NCBI RefSeq assembly: GCF_040066175.1
Contig: NZ_JBEAAM010000013.1
Span: forward strand, 60,210 to 124,209
Reading direction: 5' to 3'
Length of the DNA: 64,000 bases
Source: Solimonas sp040066175
GTDB taxonomy: Bacteria; Pseudomonadota; Gammaproteobacteria; Nevskiales; Nevskiaceae
The stretch's first letter is position 1. Each line of letters starts with the position of its first letter. Below are positions 7,773-15,290 of this stretch, piece after piece. Under the pieces are notes generated by a model, which was given only the letters and a program-made list of their open reading frames with translations, did not search any database and had not been told where the DNA came from. The position numbers and the translations under genes were made by a program.

Positions 7773-8462
7773 ATGACACGGAGCAAGCGCACGCGACGCG
7801 AGTGGATCGGCCTGGGCCTGCTATGGCCCTGCCTCGCGCTGGCCGAGCCGGTCGAATCCTTGCAACGCATCGAGGCGGTGGCGATCGCGGCCGTCGCCGC
7901 GCAACTGCCCCCGTCGGCCCGCGTCAGCGGCGGCGGACTCGATCCGCGCGTCCGCCTGCCGGAGTGCGCGGACACCCCGTCGGCGGATCCGCCCCAGCTG
8001 CGCGGCGGCAACGCCACCGTCGCGGTGCGCTGCAGCGCGCCGGCCTGGACGCTGTACGTCCCCCTGCAGATCAGCGACTTGCGTCCGGTCGTCGTGCTTG
8101 CGCGCGCCGCTGCGCGCGGCGCAACCATCGACGAGGCCCTGATCGACCTGCAGGTCCGCGACGTCAGCCGCCTGCCGTTCGGCTATTTCGAATCGGCGGC
8201 AGCCCTGCGCGGCCACGTGCTGCGCCGCCCGCTCGCCGCCGGCACGGTGCTGACCGCCAACGACGCCGAGCCGCCGCGCCTGGTGCGCCGCGGCGAGTCG
8301 GTGACGGTGATCGGCCGCAGCGGCGGCCTGGAAGTGCGCGCCTCCGGCACCGCGCTGGCCGATGGCGCCCAGGGCAGCCGCGTCAAGGTCCGCAACGACA
8401 CGTCAAAACGGGTGGTCGAAGGCGTGGTGACCGCCGCCGGCACCGTCGAGATCGCCTTTTGA
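7773..8462 (+). CDS. flgA: FlgA, P-ring assembly chaperone
   Basis: About 229 residues with a signal peptide (ending near LLWPCLALA) and a C-terminal SAF-type domain (AARGATIDEALIDLQVRDV, then LRGHVLRRPLAAGTVLTAND and RRGESVTVIGRSGGLEVRA). The C-terminus has the FlgA ending GSRVKVRNDTSKRVVEGVV. FlgA helps FlgI polymerise in the periplasm. It is transcribed away from cheV and flgB. The ATG at 7752 would add 7 residues but sits inside the sigma54 promoter. Neither start has a good Shine-Dalgarno. Confidence 0.92.
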   Translation: MTRSKRTRREWIGLGLLWPCLALAEPVESLQRIEAVAIAAVAAQLPPSARVSGGGLDPRVRLPECADTPSADPPQLRGGNATVAVRCSAPAWTLYVPLQISDLRPVVVLARAAARGATIDEALIDLQVRDVSRLPFGYFESAAALRGHVLRRPLAAGTVLTANDAEPPRLVRRGESVTVIGRSGGLEVRASGTALADGAQGSRVKVRNDTSKRVVEGVVTAAGTVEIAF

Positions 8463-8524
8463 GGGATCTACCGCTATGATTTCACTGGCGAGTTTTGACG
8501 ATCCCCCGCTCCCGCCCGCGGGCT

Positions 8525-8551
8525 TAAAGATTTGGGCGCCGCGGCCGATAA
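8525..8551 (+). promoter_or_regulatory. sigma28 (FliA) promoter of flgM
   Basis: TAAAGATT-N11-GCCGATAA differs from the FliA consensus TAAAGTTT-N11-GCCGATAA at a single position, with exact spacing. It ends 36 bp before the flgM ATG. Such a promoter gives the classical autoregulatory loop in which FliA drives its own anti-sigma factor. Confidence 0.92.
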
Positions 8552-8587
8552 ACTGCTCGGAAGGCGTACAGCCGGAGACACGCTGAA

Positions 8588-8905
8588 ATGAGCAACAAGA
8601 TCGACAACTATGGGCCGAAGGTGGCGGCGAACGCGCCTGCGCGCGTCAAGCCCGCCGAGACCGATGCCCGCAAGGCTTCCGGCGCCGATGCGCGCGAAGC
8701 CGCCGTGTCCCGCGACTCCGTGCGTCTGACCGACGACGCCAAGCTCCTGCAGCAGGCCGGGCAGGCCGCCGCGAAGGCGCCCGACGTCGATGAGCGGCGG
8801 GTGGCCCGGATCAAGCAGGCGGTCGCCGACGGCAGCTACCAGGTGGATCCCAAGACGGTCGCGGCCAAACTGGCACGCATGGAGTGGGATCTGTCCACAG
8901 GGTGA
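8588..8905 (+). CDS. flgM: FlgM, anti-sigma28 factor
   Basis: A 105-residue, mostly hydrophilic protein. The N-terminal half is Ala/Lys-rich and probably disordered. The C-terminal sigma-binding region (DSVRLTDDAKLLQQ, then VARIKQAVADGSYQVDP and AAKLARMEWDL) matches FlgM. It holds FliA inactive until it is exported through the completed hook. It is the first gene of an operon with flgN, a YcgR-like gene and a macrodomain gene, behind a sigma28 promoter. Confidence 0.95.
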   Translation: MSNKIDNYGPKVAANAPARVKPAETDARKASGADAREAAVSRDSVRLTDDAKLLQQAGQAAAKAPDVDERRVARIKQAVADGSYQVDPKTVAAKLARMEWDLSTG

Positions 8906-8912
8906 ACCCACG

Positions 8913-9374
8913 ATGACCGCCAGCCTGAGCCAACGCCTCGACGAACACCTCCATTCGCATCTCGACTGCGCCAGGCTGCTGGAAAAGACGCTGCACGAGG
9001 AGCACGAAGCACTGCTGGCCAACGACGTCGGCGCGCTCGAACGCATCACCCAGACCAAGTCGGCGGCGAGCGAACGCCTGGACGCGCTCGGCAATACCCT
9101 GCAGCGCCTGCGCGGCGAGGCCGGGGCACCGAGCATCGCCGCCTTGCTGGTCCAGGCCGATGCCGGTGGCGCCGCCGCGCTGTGGCAGCAGTTGATCGAC
9201 ACTGCGCGCCGCTGCGCCGACGCCAACCGCGACAACGCCATCCTGCTGGAAGGCCGCAGCCAGCAGATCCGCAATGCCCTGCGCATGGTCCGCGGCGAGG
9301 CCGCCACCGATACTTACGGCCGCAGCGGCGACACCCATTCCGGCTTCGGACCGCGCTCGCTGGGCTCGGCGTGA
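8913..9374 (+). CDS. flgN: FlgN, flagellar export chaperone
   Basis: A 153-residue, almost all-helical protein (LLEKTLHEEHEALLANDVGAL near residue 25; C-terminal NAILLEGRSQQIRNALRMVRG). This is the FlgN pattern: a cytoplasmic chaperone for the hook-filament junction proteins FlgK and FlgL. It starts 7 bp after flgM, its usual partner. Its stop TGA overlaps the GTG start of the next gene, which implies translational coupling. Confidence 0.9.
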   Translation: MTASLSQRLDEHLHSHLDCARLLEKTLHEEHEALLANDVGALERITQTKSAASERLDALGNTLQRLRGEAGAPSIAALLVQADAGGAAALWQQLIDTARRCADANRDNAILLEGRSQQIRNALRMVRGEAATDTYGRSGDTHSGFGPRSLGSA

Positions 9375-10093
9375 GCACGGCGGATGCCGGCGAGCACGAG
9401 GATCTGAGCGGCACGCTGCTCCGTTCGGCCGCGGGCATCGAGTCCCTGCTGTTGCGGCTGCGCGTGCATCGCAGCCTGCTGTCGGTCCGGGTCGAAGGTT
9501 CTGCGCAGTGGCACACCAGCATGGTCGTCGCCGTCGATGCTCCGGCCGGGCGCCTCGCGCTCGACGATCTGCATCCGCCGCCGAAGCAGCCGCTCAAGCC
9601 CGGCACCCTGCTGACCGTGCGCGGCCGCGTCGATAGCGGCGACGTCCGCTTCCGTTGCGCCGCGGTGGGTCCGGCGGTGGTGGACGGCGCGCCCGCGCTG
9701 CTCGCGGCGCTGCCCGACGAAATCTTCGTATTCGAGCGTCGCGGCGCGTTCCGGCTGCACGTTCCGGGCTTCCTCAACCTGCCGCCGTCGCGGATCGGAC
9801 ACGAGCGCGCAGAGCATCCGGCCCGCCTGGTGGACATCTCGCAGGGCGGCGCCGGTGTCGTCCTGTCCGGCACCATCGAGCCGGCGCTCGACGACACGGT
9901 GCGGGTGCGCATCGAACTGCAGGGCACCGTCATCGAGGCCGACGCGCGTGTGCGCTCGATCCAGCCGGGCGAGAATGGCGTCCGCCTCGGCCTGCACCTG
10001 GACGGGCTGAGCGGGCAGGAGGAGGACCACCTGGCACAGGCGATCCACGGTCTCGAGCGTCAGCTGATCCGCGCCACGCGCGGACGCCGATGA
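9371..10093 (+). CDS. ycgR: YcgR-type PilZ flagellar brake protein
   Basis: A 240-residue protein with an N-terminal YcgR domain (about 1-115) and a PilZ domain. The c-di-GMP-binding motifs are intact: RRxxxR at 123-128 (RRGAFR) and DxSxxG at 155-160 (DISQGG). When bound to c-di-GMP, YcgR proteins act on the flagellar switch or stator to slow swimming. The start is GTG, overlapping the flgN stop (GTGA), so it belongs to the sigma28-driven flgMN operon. In many polar flagellates this gene also follows flgN. Confidence 0.92.
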   Translation: MSTADAGEHEDLSGTLLRSAAGIESLLLRLRVHRSLLSVRVEGSAQWHTSMVVAVDAPAGRLALDDLHPPPKQPLKPGTLLTVRGRVDSGDVRFRCAAVGPAVVDGAPALLAALPDEIFVFERRGAFRLHVPGFLNLPPSRIGHERAEHPARLVDISQGGAGVVLSGTIEPALDDTVRVRIELQGTVIEADARVRSIQPGENGVRLGLHLDGLSGQEEDHLAQAIHGLERQLIRATRGRR

Positions 10094-10614
10094 AAGCGGC
10101 TGCGCCGGCGATCGACGCCCGTCTCGCAGACATCACCACGCTGGCGGTCGATGCGATCGTCAATGCCGCGAATGAATCGCTGCTCGGCGGCGGCGGCGTC
10201 GATGGCGCGATCCACCGCGCCGCAGGTCCCGGATTGCTCGCCGAATGCAGCGGGCTCGGCGGCTGCCCGACCGGCGAGGCGCGGATCACCCGGGGCTACC
10301 GGCTGCCGGCACGCCATGTGATTCACACCGTCGGCCCGGTCTGGCGCGGCGGCGCGCACGGCGAACCCGAACTCCTGGCGAACTGCTACCGGAACTGTCT
10401 CGCGCTGGCCGAGCATCACCGGCTGGCGAGCATCGCGTTTCCGGCGATTTCCTGCGGCGTCTATGGATATCCGCTGGACGACGCGACCGCGATCGCGGTG
10501 CGCGAAGTCCGGTCCCACGCGGCGCAGTCCGTGCGTCAGGTCGTCTTCGCATGCTTCGGCGCGCGAGCGCTGCAGGCCTATCAGCGCATCCTCGGCACAG
10601 CGCCGACGCACTGA
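10090..10614 (+). CDS. Macrodomain ADP-ribose hydrolase (YmdB/MACROD type)
   Basis: A 174-residue single macrodomain. Conserved elements are DAIVNAANESLLGGGGVDGA (ADP-ribose pocket and Gly-rich loop), the HTVGPVW strand, and FPAISCGVYGYP (loop 2). Relatives hydrolyse O-acetyl-ADP-ribose or remove mono-ADP-ribose from proteins. Its ATG overlaps the stop of the ycgR-like gene (ATGA). That ties it to the flagellar flgMN operon, an unusual partner for which I know no established role. Substrate cannot be read from sequence. Confidence 0.93.
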   Translation: MKAAAPAIDARLADITTLAVDAIVNAANESLLGGGGVDGAIHRAAGPGLLAECSGLGGCPTGEARITRGYRLPARHVIHTVGPVWRGGAHGEPELLANCYRNCLALAEHHRLASIAFPAISCGVYGYPLDDATAIAVREVRSHAAQSVRQVVFACFGARALQAYQRILGTAPTH

Positions 10615-10649
10615 GCGTCCCGCGCCGCCGCGGCCTGCGATAATGCCGC

Positions 10650-12833
10650 ATGTCGTCCATTCCCCTGTTCGTCACCTGCCCGCGCGGCGTCGAGTCCCTG
10701 CTCGGCGTCGAACTGGCCGGACTCGGCGTCACCGAGCTGCGCGAGCGCACCGGTGGCGTGGCCGGCCGCGCGACGCTCGAAACCGCCTACCGCGCCTGCC
10801 TGTGGTCGCGCGTCGCCAGCCGCGTGCTGATGCCGCTGCGCAGCTTCCCGATCCCCGATGCGGACGCGCTCTACGCCGGCGCACGCACGCAGCCGTGGAG
10901 CGAACTGTTCGACGCCGGCAGCAGTTTCGCGATCGAGGTGGCCGGCCGTTCGCCGACGCTCACGCACACGCACTACGCCGGTCTCAAGGTCAAGGACGCG
11001 ATCGCCGATCATTTCCGCGACACCGGCCGGCCGCGCCCGAATGTCGATACCGAACGGCCGGACATCCGCATCCACCTGCACCTGGACCGCGAGAACGCGA
11101 CGCTGAGCCTCGACCTGGCCGGCGACAGCCTGCACCGGCGCGGCTACCGGCGCGAAGGCGTCGAGGCGCCGCTGAAGGAGAACCTGGCCGCGGCGATCCT
11201 CGTGCGCGCCGGCTGGCCGGCGCTGGCCGCGCAGGGCGCACCGCTGTTCGATCCGATGTGCGGCTCCGGCACGCTGCTGATCGAAGGCGCGTGGATCGCC
11301 GCCGACATGGCGCCCGGACTGCTGCGCACGCGCTGGGGCTTCGAGCGCTGGCTCGATCACCGGCCGGCCGTGTGGAAGCGCCTGCGCGAGGAAGCCCAGG
11401 CGCGGCGTGACGCCGGACTGGCGGCGCCGGCGCCGGCGATCGCGGGCCGCGACCTCGATGCGCGCGCGCTGTCCGCCGCGCGCCAGAACGTCCGCCAGGC
11501 CGGCCTCGAAGGCCGCATCGCTCTCGAAACCGGCGATGCGCTGGAATCGCATCCCGTCGGTGACAAGCCGGGTCTGGTCGTCACCAACCCGCCCTACGGC
11601 GAGCGCCTCGGCGACGAGGCCGAGCTGATCAAGCTCTACTCGCTGCTGGGTGTGCATCTCAAGCAGCACTTCGGCGGATGGCGCGCGGCGGTGTTCACCT
11701 CGCGCCCCGATCTGGGCCAGCGCATGGGTCTGTCCGCCGATGCGATGCACACGCTCTACAACGGCGCCATCGCCTGCAAGCTGTTGTGTTTCGGTATCCG
11801 CGCAGCCGCGACGCCTGCCGCTGCGGCGCCCGCGGGCGGTGAGGACTTCGCCAACCGCCTGCAGAAGAACGCGAAGCATCTGGCGAAATGGGCGCGCCGC
11901 AGCGAGGTCACCAACTACCGCGTTTACGACGCCGACCTGCCCGACTACGCGCTGGCAATCGATCTCTACGCGACACCCGAACTGCACGCGCACGTGCAGG
12001 AATATGCGCCACCCAGGACCATCGACCCGGCCAGGGCCGAACAGCGCCTGCGCGCCGGCCTCGCGCAGATACAGAACGTCCTGGAGCTTCCCGCCGCGCG
12101 CATCCACTACAAGCTGCGGCGCAGCCAGAAGGGTGACGCGCAGTACACGCGCCAGGCCGAGACCGGTCGCTTCCACACCGTCGTCGAGCACGGCTGCAGG
12201 CTGCAGGTGAATTTCGACGACTACCTCGACACCGGCCTGTTCCTCGATCACCGGCCGATGCGCCTGCGCATCCAGCGCGAGGCGGCCGGCAAACGCTTCC
12301 TCAACCTGTTCTGCTACACCGGCGCGGCCACCGTGCACGCGGCGGTCGGCGGCGCGAAACAGACCCTGTCGATCGACCTGTCGAACACCTATCTCGAATG
12401 GGCGCAGCGCAACCTGCTGCTCAACGACATCCACTCGCGTCTCTACGAGCGCCCGCCGGCCGCCGGCGAACGGCTCGCGCCGCACGCCTTTATCCGCAGC
12501 GACTGCCGGCAGTGGCTCGCCGACGAGGCGCGTCTGACGCACAAACCCGCTTTCGACCTGATCTTTCTCGACCCGCCGACGTTCTCGAACTCGAAGAAGA
12601 TGGAGGGCACGCTCGACATCCAGCGCGACCACGCCGAACTCATCCACCAATGTCTGTCGCTGCTCGCGCCGGGCGGCGTGCTGTACTTCTCGACCAACCG
12701 TCGCGGCTTCAAGCTCGACCCCGCCCTTGCCGAAGCCGCGCAGATCGACGACATCACCGCGCAGACGCTCGACGAAGACTTCAAGCGGCCGCCGCCGGCG
12801 CACCGGTGCTGGAAGCTGAACCACAGGATCTGA
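10650..12833 (+). CDS. rlmL: RlmKL, bifunctional 23S rRNA guanine methyltransferase
   Basis: A 727-residue fusion enzyme. The N-terminal part has a THUMP RNA-binding domain and an m2G methyltransferase (RlmL, G2445) with the catalytic NPPYGER at about 313-319. The C-terminal half is an m7G methyltransferase (RlmK, G2069) with the SAM-binding NLFCYTGAATVHAA and DPPTFSNSKKM starting at about 641. The full length and both active sites are intact. It starts 35 bp after the macrodomain gene; the stretch reads as a separate housekeeping gene. Confidence 0.96.
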   Translation: MSSIPLFVTCPRGVESLLGVELAGLGVTELRERTGGVAGRATLETAYRACLWSRVASRVLMPLRSFPIPDADALYAGARTQPWSELFDAGSSFAIEVAGRSPTLTHTHYAGLKVKDAIADHFRDTGRPRPNVDTERPDIRIHLHLDRENATLSLDLAGDSLHRRGYRREGVEAPLKENLAAAILVRAGWPALAAQGAPLFDPMCGSGTLLIEGAWIAADMAPGLLRTRWGFERWLDHRPAVWKRLREEAQARRDAGLAAPAPAIAGRDLDARALSAARQNVRQAGLEGRIALETGDALESHPVGDKPGLVVTNPPYGERLGDEAELIKLYSLLGVHLKQHFGGWRAAVFTSRPDLGQRMGLSADAMHTLYNGAIACKLLCFGIRAAATPAAAAPAGGEDFANRLQKNAKHLAKWARRSEVTNYRVYDADLPDYALAIDLYATPELHAHVQEYAPPRTIDPARAEQRLRAGLAQIQNVLELPAARIHYKLRRSQKGDAQYTRQAETGRFHTVVEHGCRLQVNFDDYLDTGLFLDHRPMRLRIQREAAGKRFLNLFCYTGAATVHAAVGGAKQTLSIDLSNTYLEWAQRNLLLNDIHSRLYERPPAAGERLAPHAFIRSDCRQWLADEARLTHKPAFDLIFLDPPTFSNSKKMEGTLDIQRDHAELIHQCLSLLAPGGVLYFSTNRRGFKLDPALAEAAQIDDITAQTLDEDFKRPPPAHRCWKLNHRI

Positions 12834-13053
12834 AGCTCGCGCGTCATCCGTCCGCAACGGGACGGACCCCACCCCGATGGCACGGACACGTTCGCCAAGG
12901 CCGACACTGGCCCAGAAGCGTGTTCATGCCGAAGCGAAGGACGTTCAGCCCGGAGTTCGAGCGCGGTGCGGTTGAGCCGGCCGAGACCGCCGCCGGCACG
13001 CGCGCCGGCGCGCCGATTGGCTATCATGCGGCGCAAAGGATCCGGGGGAACTC
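12834..13053. other. rlmL downstream intergenic region
   Basis: This 220-bp gap holds the transposase remnant, a short GGGACGGACC-containing stretch before it, and a GC-rich inverted segment (GCCGGCACGCGCGCCGGC, about 12988-13005). There is no recognisable promoter. A good Shine-Dalgarno (GGGGGAA) precedes the following gene. Confidence 0.4.
12926..12997 (+). pseudogene. Remnant of an IS3-family transposase OrfA (N-terminal fragment)
   Basis: An ATG opens MPKRRTFSPEFERGAVEPAE, which resembles the first residues of IS3-group OrfA proteins (MxKRRxFSPEFKxEAV). Similarity stops after about 20-25 codons. The helix-turn-helix remainder, OrfB and any second IS end are missing, and the frame runs on into the next gene's DNA. 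I read it as the scar of a deleted insertion sequence. Confidence 0.6.
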
Positions 13054-13779
13054 ATGCTGCACGTCCGCTACGCCGCCTGCGCCGCACTGGTGCTGTTGCT
13101 CGCCTGCCATCCTGCCCGAGCCGAGCAGGATGGTCCGCCGACCTGCAGCGGACATGTCAAGGGCCAGTGGCAGCCGCTGCAGGCCGACACCATGATGTCC
13201 TGCCTGCGCCGTGTCGATGAGACGGTGACCGAGTACAACGCGCAGGGCTTCAAGTTCGGCCTGTGGGGACGCACCCTGCTGTCGGCGGACCGCTACTACT
13301 TTTACAGCTCCGCCGATGGTGGCAAGAACTGGCAGGCCGTCGGCCTCAAGAGCGAGCTGACACAGAGCACCGATAATGTCCCGCCGCCCCCCGCGGGCAC
13401 CGAGTCTGCCGGCGCAGGTGCCGTTGGCGTGGACGCGGAGTCTTCCCGCACGCCATCGCCGGCTCCGGCCGACACGGCGACGCAGGTCACGCCCGCGGCG
13501 GCCGCACCCGCCGCCGCCGGCCAGTCCCCCGCGCAGACGCTGCCCGCGGCCGACCGGCGCAACTGCAGCATCCACGTCGGCACCAACTGGAAGCTGATCG
13601 CGCGCCTGACGCTGGAGGAATGCGCGCAGGAACTCGACAAGAGCCCGGACAACTACGACAAGAACGGCTTCAAGTACGCCTACTGGAGCGGCATCTTCCT
13701 CGCCGCCAATGCCACCGAAGTGCTCAAGTCGTCGGATTCGCACAAGTGGGAACTGGTGTTGCTGCGCGCCGAGCGCTGA
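13054..13779 (+). CDS. Secreted protein with two copies of a novel ~65-residue Cys-containing domain
   Basis: A 241-residue precursor with a signal peptide (cleavage near HPARA). It is made of two related halves joined by a ~70-residue Pro/Ala-rich linker. Half 1 (about 30-95) and half 2 (about 170-235) share the pattern CSxHV..W..........C..........Y...GFK...W...LxA.......S.D...W. Each half has two conserved cysteines that could form a disulphide. The linker (PPPPAGTESAGAG and APAAAGQSPAQ) looks flexible. I do not recognise the family. The gene is preceded by a GGGGGAA ribosome site and followed by an unrelated phosphoesterase gene 71 bp on. Confidence 0.8.
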   Translation: MLHVRYAACAALVLLLACHPARAEQDGPPTCSGHVKGQWQPLQADTMMSCLRRVDETVTEYNAQGFKFGLWGRTLLSADRYYFYSSADGGKNWQAVGLKSELTQSTDNVPPPPAGTESAGAGAVGVDAESSRTPSPAPADTATQVTPAAAAPAAAGQSPAQTLPAADRRNCSIHVGTNWKLIARLTLEECAQELDKSPDNYDKNGFKYAYWSGIFLAANATEVLKSSDSHKWELVLLRAER

Positions 13780-13850
13780 GCACGGTTCAAATGCGCGCAA
13801 CAGACGCGTCCTAGACTGGCGCTTTTCACGATTCTCTTCGCGGAACAACC

Positions 13851-15284
13851 ATGACACGCAAATCACGCAACGATGTCGCCGATCCCAGCCGACGCCGCCT
13901 GCTGGCCGGGCTGGCCGCCATCGGTGCCGCATCCGCGCTGCCGGGCTGCGGCAATGACCACGGCAACGGCACGTCGCCCGACGCGCTGCCGACGCTGCCG
14001 GCGCCGGAGGACAGTGGCATCGACCACATCGTGCAGGTGATGATGGAGAACCGCTCCTTCGATCACATGCTCGGCTGGGTGCCCGGCGCGCAGACGATGC
14101 AGCAGCGGGTGTTCCGCAACGCGGCCGGGGAACTGGTGCCGACCTTCCCGCTCGCCGCCGATCCGGCTTACGGATTCCAGGGCTGCGGCTGGGCCGATCC
14201 CGCGCACGGCTACGACGACGGCCGCGTCCACCTCAACAACGGCGCGATGGACGGCTTCCTGCTCACCGAGGGCACTGCAAACGATCCGGATGACCGCTTC
14301 CCGGTCGGCTACTACCGCCGCGAGGACCTGCCGTTCTACGCCGGCGTCGCCGATCACTACACGATCTGCGACCGCTACTTCCACGGCATCCTGTCCTCGA
14401 CGTTCCCGAACCGCATCTACATCCACGCCGGCGCGACCGACCGCAACAACAACACCCTGCCGTACGCGCAGCAGGCGCCATCGACGCTGCCGACGATCTG
14501 GGATCAGCTCATCGCCCGCGGCATCTCCTGCGCCAACTACTTCTCCGACCTGCCGCTGACCGGCCTGTGGGGTCCGAAGTACCTGAACATCACCAAGCCC
14601 TTCAACCAGTTCCTGATCGATGCGGCGACCGGCCGGCTGCCGGCGGTGTCCTACTTCGATCCGTTCTTCGGCGCCAGCCTCGGCGAGTCACCTGCGGGCA
14701 TCTCCCAGGACGACCATCCGCAGGCCGACGTGCGCGACGGCCAGGCCTACCTGACGCGCATCTACAACGCGCTGCGCAACAGCCCGAACTGGGAACGCAC
14801 GCTGATGATCGTCACCTACGACGAGTGGGGCGGGTTCTACGACCACGTGGTGCCGCCGTTCGCCGGCGTCGCCGGCGTCGAGGCGGAGTTCAACGACGGC
14901 CGCCTGGGTTTCCGCACACCGTGCGTGATCATCGGCCCGCGCGCGCGCCGCGGCCACGTCAGCCACCTGCAGTTCGACCCGAACTCGGTGATCAACCTGA
15001 TCCGCTGGCGCTGGGGTCTGGACCGGGTCGGCGAAAGCCCGCGCAACGAAACCTCGCTGAACATGGCCTACGCGCTGGACTTCGACAACCCGCCTGACAC
15101 CAGTGCACCCGCATTCGACTCCCCGGAGGGGCGCAACGGCATCCCCGGACTGCCGTTCGGCATGGAATGCCATCTGCCGATCGGCAAGGGAACCGGCGTC
15201 GAGCGCCACCCGTCGCTGGACGGGCACCAGGCGGACTGGGATGCGCTGGCGCAGATGTGCCGGCGCTACGGGTACATCCGCTGA
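13851..15284 (+). CDS. Tat-exported phosphoesterase (phospholipase C / acid phosphatase family)
   Basis: A 477-residue protein. The N-terminus has a twin-arginine signal (SRRRLLAGLAAIGAASA) followed by LPGC, so it may also be a lipoprotein. The mature part begins with the phosphoesterase family hallmark IDHIVQVMMENRSFDHMLGW and carries CDRYFHGILSSTFPNR and TYDEWGGFYDHVVPP, conserved metal/phosphate-site segments. Family members hydrolyse phosphatidylcholine, phosphate monoesters or similar substrates outside the cytoplasm. Substrate cannot be told from this sequence. It converges with the next gene, with 6 bp between stops. Confidence 0.88.
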   Translation: MTRKSRNDVADPSRRRLLAGLAAIGAASALPGCGNDHGNGTSPDALPTLPAPEDSGIDHIVQVMMENRSFDHMLGWVPGAQTMQQRVFRNAAGELVPTFPLAADPAYGFQGCGWADPAHGYDDGRVHLNNGAMDGFLLTEGTANDPDDRFPVGYYRREDLPFYAGVADHYTICDRYFHGILSSTFPNRIYIHAGATDRNNNTLPYAQQAPSTLPTIWDQLIARGISCANYFSDLPLTGLWGPKYLNITKPFNQFLIDAATGRLPAVSYFDPFFGASLGESPAGISQDDHPQADVRDGQAYLTRIYNALRNSPNWERTLMIVTYDEWGGFYDHVVPPFAGVAGVEAEFNDGRLGFRTPCVIIGPRARRGHVSHLQFDPNSVINLIRWRWGLDRVGESPRNETSLNMAYALDFDNPPDTSAPAFDSPEGRNGIPGLPFGMECHLPIGKGTGVERHPSLDGHQADWDALAQMCRRYGYIR

Positions 15285-15290
15285 CGTCCC

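Noticed and set aside
10581..12872. Very long open frames on the strand opposite rlmL, and likewise opposite DUF1302 (40737-42911) and flgE/flgF (3429-5099)
   Set aside because: High GC removes stop codons from antisense frames; their translations are Arg/Asp/Ala-rich with no domain, signal or start features.
12887..12904. TGGCAC as a sigma54 -24 element after rlmL
   Set aside because: No TTGC follows at the required spacing.
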